Below the pieces are notes generated by a model. It did no database searches. It saw nothing but the letters and a program-made list of their open reading frames with translations, and was not told where the DNA came from. A DNA stretch of 64,000 nt, from the NCBI RefSeq assembly GCF_014648815.1, contig NZ_BMRV01000003.1, positions 310,001-374,000 on the forward strand. Reading direction: 5' to 3'. A program made the position numbers and the translations under genes. Position 1 is the first letter of the stretch, and each line of letters starts with the position of its first letter. Positions 15,655 to 24,217 of the stretch are shown piece by piece. This stretch comes from Streptomyces flaveolus (GTDB lineage Bacteria; Actinomycetota; Actinomycetes; Streptomycetales; Streptomycetaceae).

Positions 15655-16077
15655 ATGACCGACGACGCCTACCTCGTTCTGCTGGACGGCCCGGACCTGA
15701 CACTCGGAACGCCCCCCGCGGCTCTCGGGGAGCTGACCTGCATGCAGACCCCCGCCGTGCGCGCCTGGCTCGACGCGCAGGGTGTCACCGCCTCGTCCCC
15801 TGAGCTGCGCCTGCTGCCGCCGGAGGAGACGCGGTCCATTCCGGAGGGCGCCGAGCGGCTGCCCGTCCCCCTCGGCGAGGACGAACTGAGCCGTCTGCGC
15901 CACCATGCCGCGCCGGAGGACGTCGCACGGCTGGAGGAGGAACTGCTGGCGTACCGATCCTGCGCGGACGGCCGCGAAGCCCTGCTCACCCGCGCGCTGG
16001 CGGCGGGCGTGCCGGCGCACCGCATCGCGGAACTGACCGGCGAGGACCTGGCCACCGTCAAGGCGATCGCCCGCTGA
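15655..16077 (+). CDS. hypothetical protein (DUF6003-like)
   Basis: A 140-residue soluble protein opening TDDAYLVLLDGPDLTLG, with ALGELTCMQTPAVRAWLDAQ and LRLLPPEETRSIPEGAERLP, ending in a helix-turn-helix-like VPAHRIAELTGEDLATVKAI. I believe it belongs to the Streptomyces family DUF6003, whose function is unknown; the C-terminal element may bind nucleic acid, but there is no wing. The start is ATG 15655 behind TGAGGAAAGAG. It is divergent from the MarR operon, so the direct repeats at 15529-15555 may control it as well. Confidence 0.7.
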   Translation: MTDDAYLVLLDGPDLTLGTPPAALGELTCMQTPAVRAWLDAQGVTASSPELRLLPPEETRSIPEGAERLPVPLGEDELSRLRHHAAPEDVARLEEELLAYRSCADGREALLTRALAAGVPAHRIAELTGEDLATVKAIAR

Positions 16078-16167
16078 CACCGCCAAGGCCTCGCCGCCGC
16101 CCCGGCCGGGATGCCGCGCCCCTCTCTTGTCGGGCGATACCTGACCAATAGGTGCTAAAACTGGTGA

Positions 16168-18852
16168 ATGCGTGAGGGGACGAGCGGCGCGTCACCGAGA
16201 CCACGGAAACTGGGGCTGCACAGCGTTGCTGCGCAGGTCTTCGTGCTGCAGTTGCTGGTGGTGCTGCTGCTGGCCGCGCTGAGCGTCATCACCCTGGTGT
16301 ACGAGACACGGAGCCAGGCGGTGCGCGGTGCGCGCCACGAAGTGCTCGCCGTGGCGGCGGGCTTCGCGAGTTCTCCCGGTGTCGCGGCGGCTCTGCAGGG
16401 CCCGGATCCGACAGCGGCACTGCAGCCGATGGCCGAAAGGGCACGTCGGACCGCAGGCGTGGACTTCGTCGCCGTCCTGAGCCGGGACGGTGTCCGCTAC
16501 ACCGACGCCCGGCCCGACCTGATCGGCAAGCGAGCGAGTGGCGATTTCAGCCGGGCACTCGCCGGCGAGTCCTACACCGAACTGTTCAGAGGAGCGCCGA
16601 CGGACGCCGTGCGCGCGGCCGTGCCGGTCACCGACGCGGACCGGAGGGTCGTGGGCATCGTCACGGCCGGCCTGGAGATCAGCACGGTGAGCAGCACCTT
16701 CTACCGGCAACTTCCGCTGCTGGCAGCCGGTGCCGCAGGTTCACTGGCGTTGGCCACGGGCGCGGCGTGGCTGGTGAGCCGGCGGCTGCGCCGGCAGACG
16801 CACGGGCTCGGGCCGACCGAGGTGACGCGCATGTACGAGCACCATGACGCGGTGCTGCACGCGGCGCGCGAGGGAGTCCTGGTGATCGGGGAGGACGGCC
16901 GGTTGCTGCTGGTCAACGACGAGGCACGGCGGCTGCTGCACCTGCCCGCGGATGCGGAACAGCGGCCGCTGCGCGACCTCGGCCTGCCTGCCTCGATGGC
17001 GCGGCTCCTGGCGTCCGGGCGGAGTGTGGACGATGCCGTTCAGCTGGTGGGCGGCCGCTTGCTCGCGGTCAATGTGCGCCGGACCAGCCGCGACGGGGGC
17101 GGTTTGACCAGTGGCGTCGCCACACTGCGTGACACCACCGAGCTCCGTGCCCTCGCCGGGCGAGTGGACGTGGCACGCGAGCGACTGGAACTGCTGTACC
17201 GGGCGAGCGCGGAGATCGGCAGCACCCTGGACGTGGTGCGCACCGCCGAAGAGCTGGCGGATCTCGTCGTCCCGCAGTTCGCGGACGTGGTCACCGTCGA
17301 CCTCTTCGACCCGGTGCTGCGCGGGGACGAACCCGCACCGGGCGTCGCGTCCTCGGTACGGCGCGCGGCGCTGCGCGGTGCGGTCGAGGCCTGGCCCTGG
17401 CCCGAGGCGGGCAGCAGCCGGGAGTACGGGCCGCTCGCCCAGCAGCGGCAGGCGACCGTGGGTGAGGACGCTGTTGTGGTGCCTGATCTGGCACGGTCAC
17501 AGGACTGGCGGGTACCGGATCCGGAGGGCGCGCGGCGCGTTCTCGAACTGGGCTTCCACTCACTCATCACGGTGCCGCTGCGTGCGCGGGGAGTCGTGCT
17601 GGGCTTCGTCATGTTCTGGCGCGGTCGTCTCCCTCCGTTCCAGCCGGACGACGTATCCCCCGCGGAGGAACTGACGGCCCGCGCGGCGGTGTGCATCGAC
17701 AACGCGCGCCGCTACACACGGGAGCACGCCACCGCCGTGTCGCTTCAGCGCAGCCTGCTGCCGCGGGACCTGCCCCGACAAGATGCCGTGGAGGTGGCCC
17801 ACCGCTACCTCCCGGCCCGGTCAGGTGTCGGGGGTGACTGGTTCGACGCCATCCCCCTGTCCGGGGCCCGGGTGGCCCTGGTGGTGGGCGACGTGGTCGG
17901 GCACGGTCTGCAGGCCGCGGCCACCATGGGCAGACTGAGAACCGCGGTCCTCAACTTCTCGGCTCTCGATCTGCCCCCGGAAGACCTCCTCTTCCATCTC
18001 GACCAACTCGTCAAACGCCTGGACGCCGCAGATCAGTCAGGTGGCGAGGAGCAGGCCGTCACCGGCGCGACCCTGCTGTACGCCGTCTACGATCCGACCA
18101 ACGGCCGGTGCGCCCTGGCCGCTGCCGGGCACCCACCGCCCGCACTCGTCCTGCCCGACGGCTCGGTCGAGTTCGTCGACGTGCCGGCGAATCTGCCACT
18201 CGGGCTGGGGAGCGTTCCTTTCCAGACCGCCGAGATCGCCCTTCCGGCAGGAAGCCGCCTGGTTCTCTACACCGACGGGCTGGTGGCGAGCCGGAGCAGG
18301 AACATCGACACCGGACTGGAGCTGCTGCGGTCGGTCCTCGCCCACACGGGGCCGAGCTGCGAGAGCACGTGCGGTACCGTCATCGACGCCATGGTGCCGG
18401 ACAGGTCGCGCGACGATGTCGCCCTGCTCGTGGCGGCCACCCGTCGGTTCCCGGCCGAGGACATGGCTCAGTGGGAGGTTCCCTCCGACTTCGCAGCCGT
18501 CGGTGCCGTCCGCGCCCAGTGCATGCGGCAACTGGAGAGCTGGGGACTCGACGACACGGGTTTCACCACCGAACTCGTCCTCAGTGAACTGATCACGAAC
18601 GCCGTACGGTACGGCGCACCGCCCGTCACCGTCCGACTCCTTCGGCACCACGTCCTGATCTGCGAGGTGTGCGACGCGAGCAGCACCGCGCCGCGCGTGG
18701 TCCAGGCAGCCGAATTCGACGAGGGCGGGCGGGGCCTGTTCCTCGTGGCTCAGCTCGCCGATCGGTGGGGCGTGCGGTACACCGAACACGGCAAAGTCAT
18801 CTGGACCGAGCAGTCGCTCGCCCAGGTCTCAGACCTGCGGGCCGAGGGCTGA
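16168..18852 (+). CDS. membrane sensor with PAS, GAF, SpoIIE phosphatase and anti-sigma kinase domains
   Basis: An 894-residue signalling protein. Two membrane segments (about 20-45 and 178-203) bracket an extracytoplasmic sensor of about 130 residues with CitA/DcuS-like features (DFVAVLSRDGVRYTDARPDL, GIVTAGLEISTVSSTF). A PAS domain (about 220-320), a GAF domain (about 335-510), a PP2C/SpoIIE domain (GGDWFDAIPL, VALVVGDVVGHGLQAA, SRDDVALLVAATR) and a C-terminal HATPase (ELVLSELITNAVRYG, then DEGGRGLFLVAQLADRWG) follow. One chain thus holds a ligand sensor, phosphatase and anti-sigma-type kinase, enough to switch STAS partners. The broken STAS gene at 19625-20060 may once have been a partner. 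Confidence 0.88.
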   Translation: MREGTSGASPRPRKLGLHSVAAQVFVLQLLVVLLLAALSVITLVYETRSQAVRGARHEVLAVAAGFASSPGVAAALQGPDPTAALQPMAERARRTAGVDFVAVLSRDGVRYTDARPDLIGKRASGDFSRALAGESYTELFRGAPTDAVRAAVPVTDADRRVVGIVTAGLEISTVSSTFYRQLPLLAAGAAGSLALATGAAWLVSRRLRRQTHGLGPTEVTRMYEHHDAVLHAAREGVLVIGEDGRLLLVNDEARRLLHLPADAEQRPLRDLGLPASMARLLASGRSVDDAVQLVGGRLLAVNVRRTSRDGGGLTSGVATLRDTTELRALAGRVDVARERLELLYRASAEIGSTLDVVRTAEELADLVVPQFADVVTVDLFDPVLRGDEPAPGVASSVRRAALRGAVEAWPWPEAGSSREYGPLAQQRQATVGEDAVVVPDLARSQDWRVPDPEGARRVLELGFHSLITVPLRARGVVLGFVMFWRGRLPPFQPDDVSPAEELTARAAVCIDNARRYTREHATAVSLQRSLLPRDLPRQDAVEVAHRYLPARSGVGGDWFDAIPLSGARVALVVGDVVGHGLQAAATMGRLRTAVLNFSALDLPPEDLLFHLDQLVKRLDAADQSGGEEQAVTGATLLYAVYDPTNGRCALAAAGHPPPALVLPDGSVEFVDVPANLPLGLGSVPFQTAEIALPAGSRLVLYTDGLVASRSRNIDTGLELLRSVLAHTGPSCESTCGTVIDAMVPDRSRDDVALLVAATRRFPAEDMAQWEVPSDFAAVGAVRAQCMRQLESWGLDDTGFTTELVLSELITNAVRYGAPPVTVRLLRHHVLICEVCDASSTAPRVVQAAEFDEGGRGLFLVAQLADRWGVRYTEHGKVIWTEQSLAQVSDLRAEG

Positions 18853-18887
18853 GCGACTGCCGGGACCCGCGGCGGGCTGCTGGGGGA

Positions 18888-19133
18888 TCAGCGGCCGGTC
18901 GTGCCGTCGGCGAGCTCCCGGAGGATGTCCGCGCGGCCCGCGTGGCGGCCTGTCTGCTCGATCATGTGGGCGAGCGCCCAGCGGAGGCTGGGAGCGGGGC
19001 GGTCGGGCCGCCGTCGGGGGACCGGTGAGGCGAGGCTGGGGTACGCGTCGAACGCCTCGTTCACCCGCCCGACCGCGTCTCGGTGGCGGGCGAAGATAGG
19101 GCCTGTGGGCCGCGAATGGCTCTCCGTGCTCAC
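18888..19133 (-). pseudogene. truncated DinB/DUF664 protein
   Basis: The 81-residue frame matches only the C-terminal half of DinB-fold (DUF664) proteins: [20 protein letters not shown] then [14 protein letters not shown], preceded by a helix [20 protein letters not shown]. Full members are about 160-180 residues with a metal-binding histidine in an N-terminal helix; that half is missing, and the upstream DNA is taken by the divergent PPOX gene. A 5' deletion is the simplest explanation. Confidence 0.65.
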
Positions 19134-19176
19134 CGGTCGCCCCAGCCTTGCCGATCATGGTTGGTAGCCTCGCGGA

Positions 19177-19623
19177 ATGACCGCGATGTTCGATGAAGCC
19201 GTCCGTGCCCGCCTGCAAGCCCCCAACATCTGGTACGTCGGCACCGTGTTCGCCGACGGGGCGCCGCAAGTCAGCCCGATGTGGGTGGACTTGGAGGGGG
19301 AGGGAGAGCTGTCCTTCAACACGTCGGTGGGCCGGGTGAAGGAGGAGAACCTGCGCCGTGACCCCCGTGTGTACCTGTCGCATGCCGACGCCACCGATCC
19401 CTTCGACCGTGTGCAGATCAGTGGTGTGGTGTCCCGCTTCGTCGAGGGCGAGGAGGCACACGACCGGATGGACCGGTTGGCCCGGAAGTACCTGGGCAGT
19501 GAGCGCTTCGAATGGATCATGCCGGGGGAGCGGCGCGTCGCGGTGATCGTACGACCGGTCAAGGTGCGGCACATCGTCGGGGTGGAGCGATTCCGGCCGG
19601 GCGGTCCTGTCCCCGGATCCTGA
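19177..19623 (+). CDS. PPOX-class FMN/F420-dependent oxidoreductase
   Basis: A 148-residue split-barrel flavin-binding protein of the pyridoxamine 5'-phosphate oxidase superfamily: IWYVGTVFADGAPQVSPMWV, ELSFNTSVGRVKEENLRRDP, VQISGVVSRFVEGEEAHDRM, WIMPGERRVAVIVRPVKVR. In actinobacteria such short members often use F420 or FMN, which cannot be decided here. The start is ATG 19177. A second, unrelated PPOX-type gene is at 52063-52524. Confidence 0.85.
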   Translation: MTAMFDEAVRARLQAPNIWYVGTVFADGAPQVSPMWVDLEGEGELSFNTSVGRVKEENLRRDPRVYLSHADATDPFDRVQISGVVSRFVEGEEAHDRMDRLARKYLGSERFEWIMPGERRVAVIVRPVKVRHIVGVERFRPGGPVPGS

Positions 19624-19624
19624 C

Positions 19625-20060
19625 CCGCGGGCAGTGATCGCAGCGTCGCCGCCGGCAGGAGACGACCGCCATGACTCGGACGTCGCCTCCGCAGGCGACT
19701 CTGCCGCCGACGCCTCCGGGTGCGAAGTCGTCAGATGCTCGTAGGTACCGGTGAGGTCGAGCAGGCGCTGCAGTGCGGGGCCGATGTTGTCCGGGTGGAA
19801 GCTGATGCGGTCCCGGCACGCCAGACGGTGTATCAGCAGCAGGACGGACAGCCCCGTGGAGTCGACCGCGCCCAGTTCCCGGCAGTCCAGCCGAAGTTCC
19901 CGCGCGTCCGGGTGCTCGTGCAGGGCCCGCTGAGCGGCGTGGAGCACCGCGTCACCGTTGTCGTAGGTCAGGGGCGGGCGGTGAGCGCGGTGCGTCCGGC
20001 GTCGAGAGGACGGCGGGTGCGGGGAAAATCGCGCAGTTGTTCTTCCAGTGGGGCCAGGCC
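19625..20060 (-). pseudogene. frameshifted STAS-domain anti-sigma factor antagonist
   Basis: On the minus strand the STAS core is clear: PLTYDNGDAVLHAAQRALHE, ELRLDCRELGAVDSTGLSVL, then LHRL-type helices and a C-terminal LQRLLDLTGTYEHLTTSHPE. The serine in VDSTGLS is the site normally phosphorylated by an anti-sigma kinase. The N-terminal strand (LEEQLRDFPRTRRPLDAG, then RTALTAR) is in another frame and rejoins PLTYD only if one C is restored near 19977. The frame also runs on without a stop into the antisense of the PPOX gene. I read this as a decayed gene. Apart from it I see nothing in 19624-20304. Confidence 0.6.
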
Positions 20061-20304
20061 CGGCAGGATGGAACGGCCGGCACGCCGCGGGCTGCGAGGA
20101 TGTCGACGACGTGGGCGATGTCAGCAGCCTGCCAGGCCCCGTGGAGCACCCCGCCATCAGAGAATCCGGAGGGCCGACCGGGCGAGCACCGCTCAGGGCG
20201 ACGAAGACGAGCCGTGAGAAACGACGTCTGGGCACACGACCCTCGGCCTTTCGGCCTCCCGACCGTCGTGCAGGGCGCGCCTCGGCCGGAGGTACCGTGG
20301 CCGC

Positions 20305-21135
20305 GTGATGCGTGACGACTCGCTGCGGCCGCAGTCCCTGATGCTGACCTTCCTGGGCGACGAGATGCTGGGCCGGGACGTCTGCGTGTACTCCGGCAGC
20401 CTGATCGACGTCTTCGCGCGGGCCGGGATCGGTGAGCAGGCGACCCGTTCGACGCTGACCCGCATGGTGGGCCGGGGACTGCTGCGCCGCCAACGCGAGG
20501 GCCGCCGTATGTACTTCGGGGTGACCGAGCGCGCGGAAGCCGTGCTGCGCGACGGCGAGCGGCGCGTCTGGCACACCGGCGCCGTCAACCGGCAGTGGGA
20601 CGGTACCTGGACGATGCTCGGCTTCTCGCTGCCGGAGTCCTGGCAGCGCCAGCGGCACGACCTGCGTTCCCAGCTGACCTGGGCCGGATTCGGGCCGCTG
20701 TTCAACGGGCTGTGGATCGCGCCCGGCGAGGTCGACGTGTCGTCGCTGGTGGCGGAGCTGGGCCTGTCCGCCCACGTCAAGGTGTTCCGTGCGCGCGCCG
20801 ACGCCGGCATGGACATCGGCGCGATGATCGAGGAGACCTGGGAGCTGCCCGACCTCTCGGCGTCGTACGAGGCCTTCGTCCGGCACTGGCAGCCCTGTGC
20901 GGAGCGGACGCCGGACGGCGACGAGGCGCTTGTGCTGCGGCTGCGGATGCAGACCGAGTGGCTCGGGCTCATCCGCCGCGACCCCCGGCTGCCGGTCGAG
21001 CACCTCCCGGACGACTGGCCGGCCGAGCGGGCCGAGAAGACGTTCCGGACGGTGCACGACCGGCTGACCCCGCCCGCCCGGGACGCCGCGCGGCGGCTCC
21101 TCGACCTGGTGCCCGTGCGCGAGGCTCACGCGTAG
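20305..21135 (+). CDS. PaaX family transcriptional regulator
   Basis: A 276-residue PaaX-type regulator: LRPQSLMLTFLGDEMLGRDV, winged helix QATRSTLTRMVGRGLLRRQR, and the C-terminal domain with WDGTWTMLGFSLPESWQRQR and FGPLFNGLWIAPGEVDVSSL. PaaX represses phenylacetate catabolism in Proteobacteria; actinobacterial homologues control varied catabolic genes. The start is GTG 20305 or ATG 20308; TACCGT about 8-10 bases upstream and no ribosome site suggest a leaderless message. The transporter/hydrolase operon downstream on the same strand is the likely target. Confidence 0.88.
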   Translation: MMRDDSLRPQSLMLTFLGDEMLGRDVCVYSGSLIDVFARAGIGEQATRSTLTRMVGRGLLRRQREGRRMYFGVTERAEAVLRDGERRVWHTGAVNRQWDGTWTMLGFSLPESWQRQRHDLRSQLTWAGFGPLFNGLWIAPGEVDVSSLVAELGLSAHVKVFRARADAGMDIGAMIEETWELPDLSASYEAFVRHWQPCAERTPDGDEALVLRLRMQTEWLGLIRRDPRLPVEHLPDDWPAERAEKTFRTVHDRLTPPARDAARRLLDLVPVREAHA

Positions 21136-21300
21136 GAGCGCGACAGGCTCCGAGTACCGCCGCCCTCGGAGCCGAAGTTCAGCGCCCCGCTCACGAGTCG
21201 GGGCTGCGCCCGCCCCACGGCCCACTCGACGCGGCGAAGCATGAAACCCGCACGCGCCGCTGATCCGGCGCCGACGTCTCCCCTGATGTTGTGCAAATTA

Positions 21301-21329
21301 TTGACGGCTGAAGATTTACTGCCTAACTT
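21301..21329 (+). promoter_or_regulatory. strong housekeeping-type promoter
   Basis: TTGACG (21301-21306) and TAACTT (21324-21329) are separated by 17 bases in an AT-rich patch unusual for this DNA, 40 bases upstream of the transporter gene. This fits the vegetative sigma factor consensus. The AT-rich half-repeats around it (AAATTATT, AAGATTTA) may be the PaaX site. Confidence 0.65.
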
Positions 21330-21368
21330 CACCGTACCGGCACCGTCCCGTCCCCCAGGGAGCTCACC

Positions 21369-22730
21369 GTGCAGCCGTCCCCCTCCCCCCGCCAACCATC
21401 ACCGGAACACCGGCAGTTGCGCCGCGTCGCGCTGTCCGGCCTGCTCGGCACCACCGTTGAGTTCTACGACTTCCTCGTCTACGGCACCGTCGCCGCGCTC
21501 GTCTTCGGCGAGCTGTTCTTCCCCGGTGCCGACCCCGCGGTCGGCACCATCGCCGCCTTCGGCACCTTCGCCGCGGGCTATGCGGCCCGCCCCCTGGGCG
21601 GCATCGTCTTCGGCCACTTCGGCGACCGCATCGGCCGCAAGTCGATGATGCTGCTGACCATGGCCCTGATGGGCGGCGGCAGCTTCCTCATCGGGCTGCT
21701 GCCGACGTACGGCGCGATCGGCGTGTGGGCACCGGTGCTGCTGGTCGCCCTGCGCGTCGTACAGGGGATCGCGATCGGTGGCGAATGGGGCGGCGCGACC
21801 CTGATGGTCGTCGAACACGCCGAAAGCACTCAGCGTGACCGGCGCGGCCTGTGGTCCAGCTTCACCCAGCTCGGCGCCCCGCTCGGCTCCGTGCTCTCCG
21901 CCGGCGTCGTCGCCCTCGTCTCGGCCCTGCCCGACGACGACTTCCGCTCCTGGGGCTGGCGGGTGCCGTTCCTGCTCAGCGTCGTCCTGCTGGCCGTCGG
22001 CCTGTTCGTACGGCTGAAGGTCGCGGAGAGTCCGCTGTTCGCGCAGGGCAGGCGGGAACCGGCGACCCGGCCGCCGGTCCTGGAGGTGCTGCGCCGGCCG
22101 AAGACCGTGCTGCTGGCCGCCTGCGTAGGCATCGGCGCGTTCACCGCGCAGTCGCTGCTGACCGGCTTCATGATCTCGTACGCCGTCGACCAGGGCTACA
22201 GCCGCCCGCAGGTCCTCACCGCGGTGACCGTCGCTTCCTGCACGGCCCTCGCCGTCCTGCCGGCCGCCTCCGCGCTCTCCGACCGGATCGGCCGCCGCCC
22301 CGTCGTCCTCGCCGGCGCCGTCGCCTGCGCCGCCCTCGCCTTCCCGGTGCTCGCCCTGGTGGACTCCGGTTCGCCCGGCCTGCTGATCCTCGCCCTGGTC
22401 CTCGGCCACGGCATCGCCCAGTCCACGATGTACGGGCCGCTCGGCGCGTTGCTCACCGAGCTGTTCGGCACCGAGGTCCGCTACACCGGCGCCTCGCTCG
22501 GCTACCAGGCGGCAACCCTGATCGGCGCCGGATTCTCACCGCTGATCGCGAGCAGCCTCGTCGCCTCGTCCGGCGGCGGCAGCACACCCGTCGCCCTGCT
22601 GCTGTGCGCCGGCGCCGCGGTCACCGGCGTCACCGTGTGGCGGATGCGCGAGACGCACACCGCCCGCCTCGACACCTCCGCGCCGCGGGCCGCCGCACCG
22701 TCCCCCGCACCGGAAGGAACCCCCCGTTGA
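21369..22730 (+). CDS. MHS-type MFS transporter (metabolite:H+ symporter)
   Basis: A 453-residue, 12-helix major facilitator of the metabolite:proton symporter family (ShiA/KgtP/ProP relatives). It starts with the typical LSGLLGTTVEFYDFLVYGTV, has the loop 2-3 motif GHFGDRIGRKSMMLLTMALM and RVVQGIAIGGEWGGATLMVV in helix 4-5, and a second-half SDRIGRRPVVLAGAVACAAL. It should import a small carboxylate or aromatic acid. The start is GTG 21369 after AGGGAG. A strong promoter precedes it, and the secreted hydrolase gene overlaps its stop (TTGA), suggesting extracellular ester cleavage followed by uptake. Confidence 0.88.
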   Translation: MQPSPSPRQPSPEHRQLRRVALSGLLGTTVEFYDFLVYGTVAALVFGELFFPGADPAVGTIAAFGTFAAGYAARPLGGIVFGHFGDRIGRKSMMLLTMALMGGGSFLIGLLPTYGAIGVWAPVLLVALRVVQGIAIGGEWGGATLMVVEHAESTQRDRRGLWSSFTQLGAPLGSVLSAGVVALVSALPDDDFRSWGWRVPFLLSVVLLAVGLFVRLKVAESPLFAQGRREPATRPPVLEVLRRPKTVLLAACVGIGAFTAQSLLTGFMISYAVDQGYSRPQVLTAVTVASCTALAVLPAASALSDRIGRRPVVLAGAVACAALAFPVLALVDSGSPGLLILALVLGHGIAQSTMYGPLGALLTELFGTEVRYTGASLGYQAATLIGAGFSPLIASSLVASSGGGSTPVALLLCAGAAVTGVTVWRMRETHTARLDTSAPRAAAPSPAPEGTPR

Positions 22731-24109
22731 GAACCCGTCTGGCCCTGTCGACCGCCGCCCTGCTCGCGGTGACCGCCCTGCCCGCGCAGGCCGCCGCTCC
22801 CGCCGACGCCCACGTCGAGGGACGGCTCCCCTCCGGGGCCGCCTACGTGATGGACGTGCCCGTCGGCTGGAACGGCACCGTCCTGCTCTACAGCCACGGC
22901 TACACACCGTCCGGCTCCCCGAACCCGGCCCGCAACGCGCCCGACGCCGACACCCGCGGCAAGCTGCTGGCGGCAGGGTACGCGCTCATCGGCTCGTCCT
23001 ACGCGACGACCGGGTGGGCCCTGACGGAAGCGGTTCCGGACCAGCTCGCCACGCTGGACCTGTTCACCGAGCGGTACGGCACGGCCGCGCGGACGCTCGC
23101 CTGGGGCACCTCGTACGGCGGCCTCGTCACCACGGCACTCGCCGAGCGGCACGGCGACCGCTTCGACGGCTCGCTGTCGATGTGCGGCCTGGTGCAGGGC
23201 GGCGTCGCCAACTGGAACAGCACGCTGGACCCCGTGTTCGCGCTGCGCACCCTGCTCGCCCCCGGCTCCGGCGTCCGGCTCACCGGATTCACCGGCCAGG
23301 GCGACGCCCGCGCCGCCTCCGACGCACTGACGGCGGTGACCGACGCCGCGCAGCGCACCCCCGAGGGCCGCGCCCGCATCGCCCTGGCCGCCGCCCTGCA
23401 CAACATCCCCGGCTACAACACCGCCACCCAGACCGAACCCGGCCCGACGGACTGGGCCGGCCGGCAGGCAGGCCAGTACGCGGCCGTCCGCGGACTCCTC
23501 CAGCAGCCCGCCTTCGGCTGGCGGCAGGAGGCGGAGAGCCGTGCCGGCGGCAACCCGTCCTGGAACACCGGCGTCGACTACACCGCCATGCTGCGCCGGT
23601 CGCCGCTGTTCAAGGAGGTGAGCGAGCTGTACAAGGAGGCGGGAGCGTCCCTGCGGGCCGACCTCGCCGCCCTGAACCGCGCGCCACGGATCGCCGCCGA
23701 CCCCGATGCCGTGCGGTGGATGAGCCGCACCAGCGCGCTCACCGGCCGGCTGTCCGATCCCCAGCTGATGATCCACACCACCGGCGATGCGCTGATCCCC
23801 GTACAGGCCGAGAGTGCCTACCGGCGGGCCGCCGGCGCCGCGGGCTCCGGTCCGCTGCTGCGGCAGGCGTACGTCGACGGCCCCGGCCACTGCACCTTCA
23901 CCCCGGGCGAGATGGCCGGCGCCCTGCACGCGCTGGAACACCGCCTGGACACCGGGCGCTGGGACACCTCGCCCACCACCCTCAACGCCCTCGCCGACGC
24001 GGCGGATCCGGCGTCCGAGCCCCGGTACCTCCCGTACCACCCGGGCCCGTACCCCCGCCCCTACGACCTGGCCCACCCGGGAGACGCCCGGCGGACAGTG
24101 GCCCGCTAG
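22727..24109 (+). CDS. secreted alpha/beta hydrolase
   Basis: A 460-residue exported hydrolase. A signal peptide (RTRLALSTAALLAVTALPAQ, cleavage near AQA-AAP) precedes an alpha/beta-hydrolase domain with an oxyanion segment VLLYSHGYTPSG, nucleophile elbow AWGTSYGGLVTTALAE, acid in IHTTGDALIPVQAE and histidine in GPGHCTFTPGE. It is larger than simple esterases and resembles Streptomyces secreted peptidase/esterase-like proteins. The start is TTG 22727 behind AAGGAA, overlapping the transporter stop by four bases. Context suggests it releases a substrate for that transporter; specificity is unknown. Confidence 0.82.
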   Translation: MRTRLALSTAALLAVTALPAQAAAPADAHVEGRLPSGAAYVMDVPVGWNGTVLLYSHGYTPSGSPNPARNAPDADTRGKLLAAGYALIGSSYATTGWALTEAVPDQLATLDLFTERYGTAARTLAWGTSYGGLVTTALAERHGDRFDGSLSMCGLVQGGVANWNSTLDPVFALRTLLAPGSGVRLTGFTGQGDARAASDALTAVTDAAQRTPEGRARIALAAALHNIPGYNTATQTEPGPTDWAGRQAGQYAAVRGLLQQPAFGWRQEAESRAGGNPSWNTGVDYTAMLRRSPLFKEVSELYKEAGASLRADLAALNRAPRIAADPDAVRWMSRTSALTGRLSDPQLMIHTTGDALIPVQAESAYRRAAGAAGSGPLLRQAYVDGPGHCTFTPGEMAGALHALEHRLDTGRWDTSPTTLNALADAADPASEPRYLPYHPGPYPRPYDLAHPGDARRTVAR

Positions 24110-24217
24110 GGCACCGAGCGCTTCGGGCCGGTTCGTGCGCCCGTCGGGGCGACCCGCCTGGAGGCAAACGGGGTGGCTCCGCGTGCATGATGCCTGCACC
24201 GGTCCGAGTCTGTGGTC

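Noticed and set aside
18829-21225. 798-residue minus-strand open frame
   Set aside because: It spans antisense of real genes (PPOX, PaaX) and mixed intergenic DNA. Only its STAS-like section (19700-19977) shows protein conservation; the rest is a GC-frame artefact.
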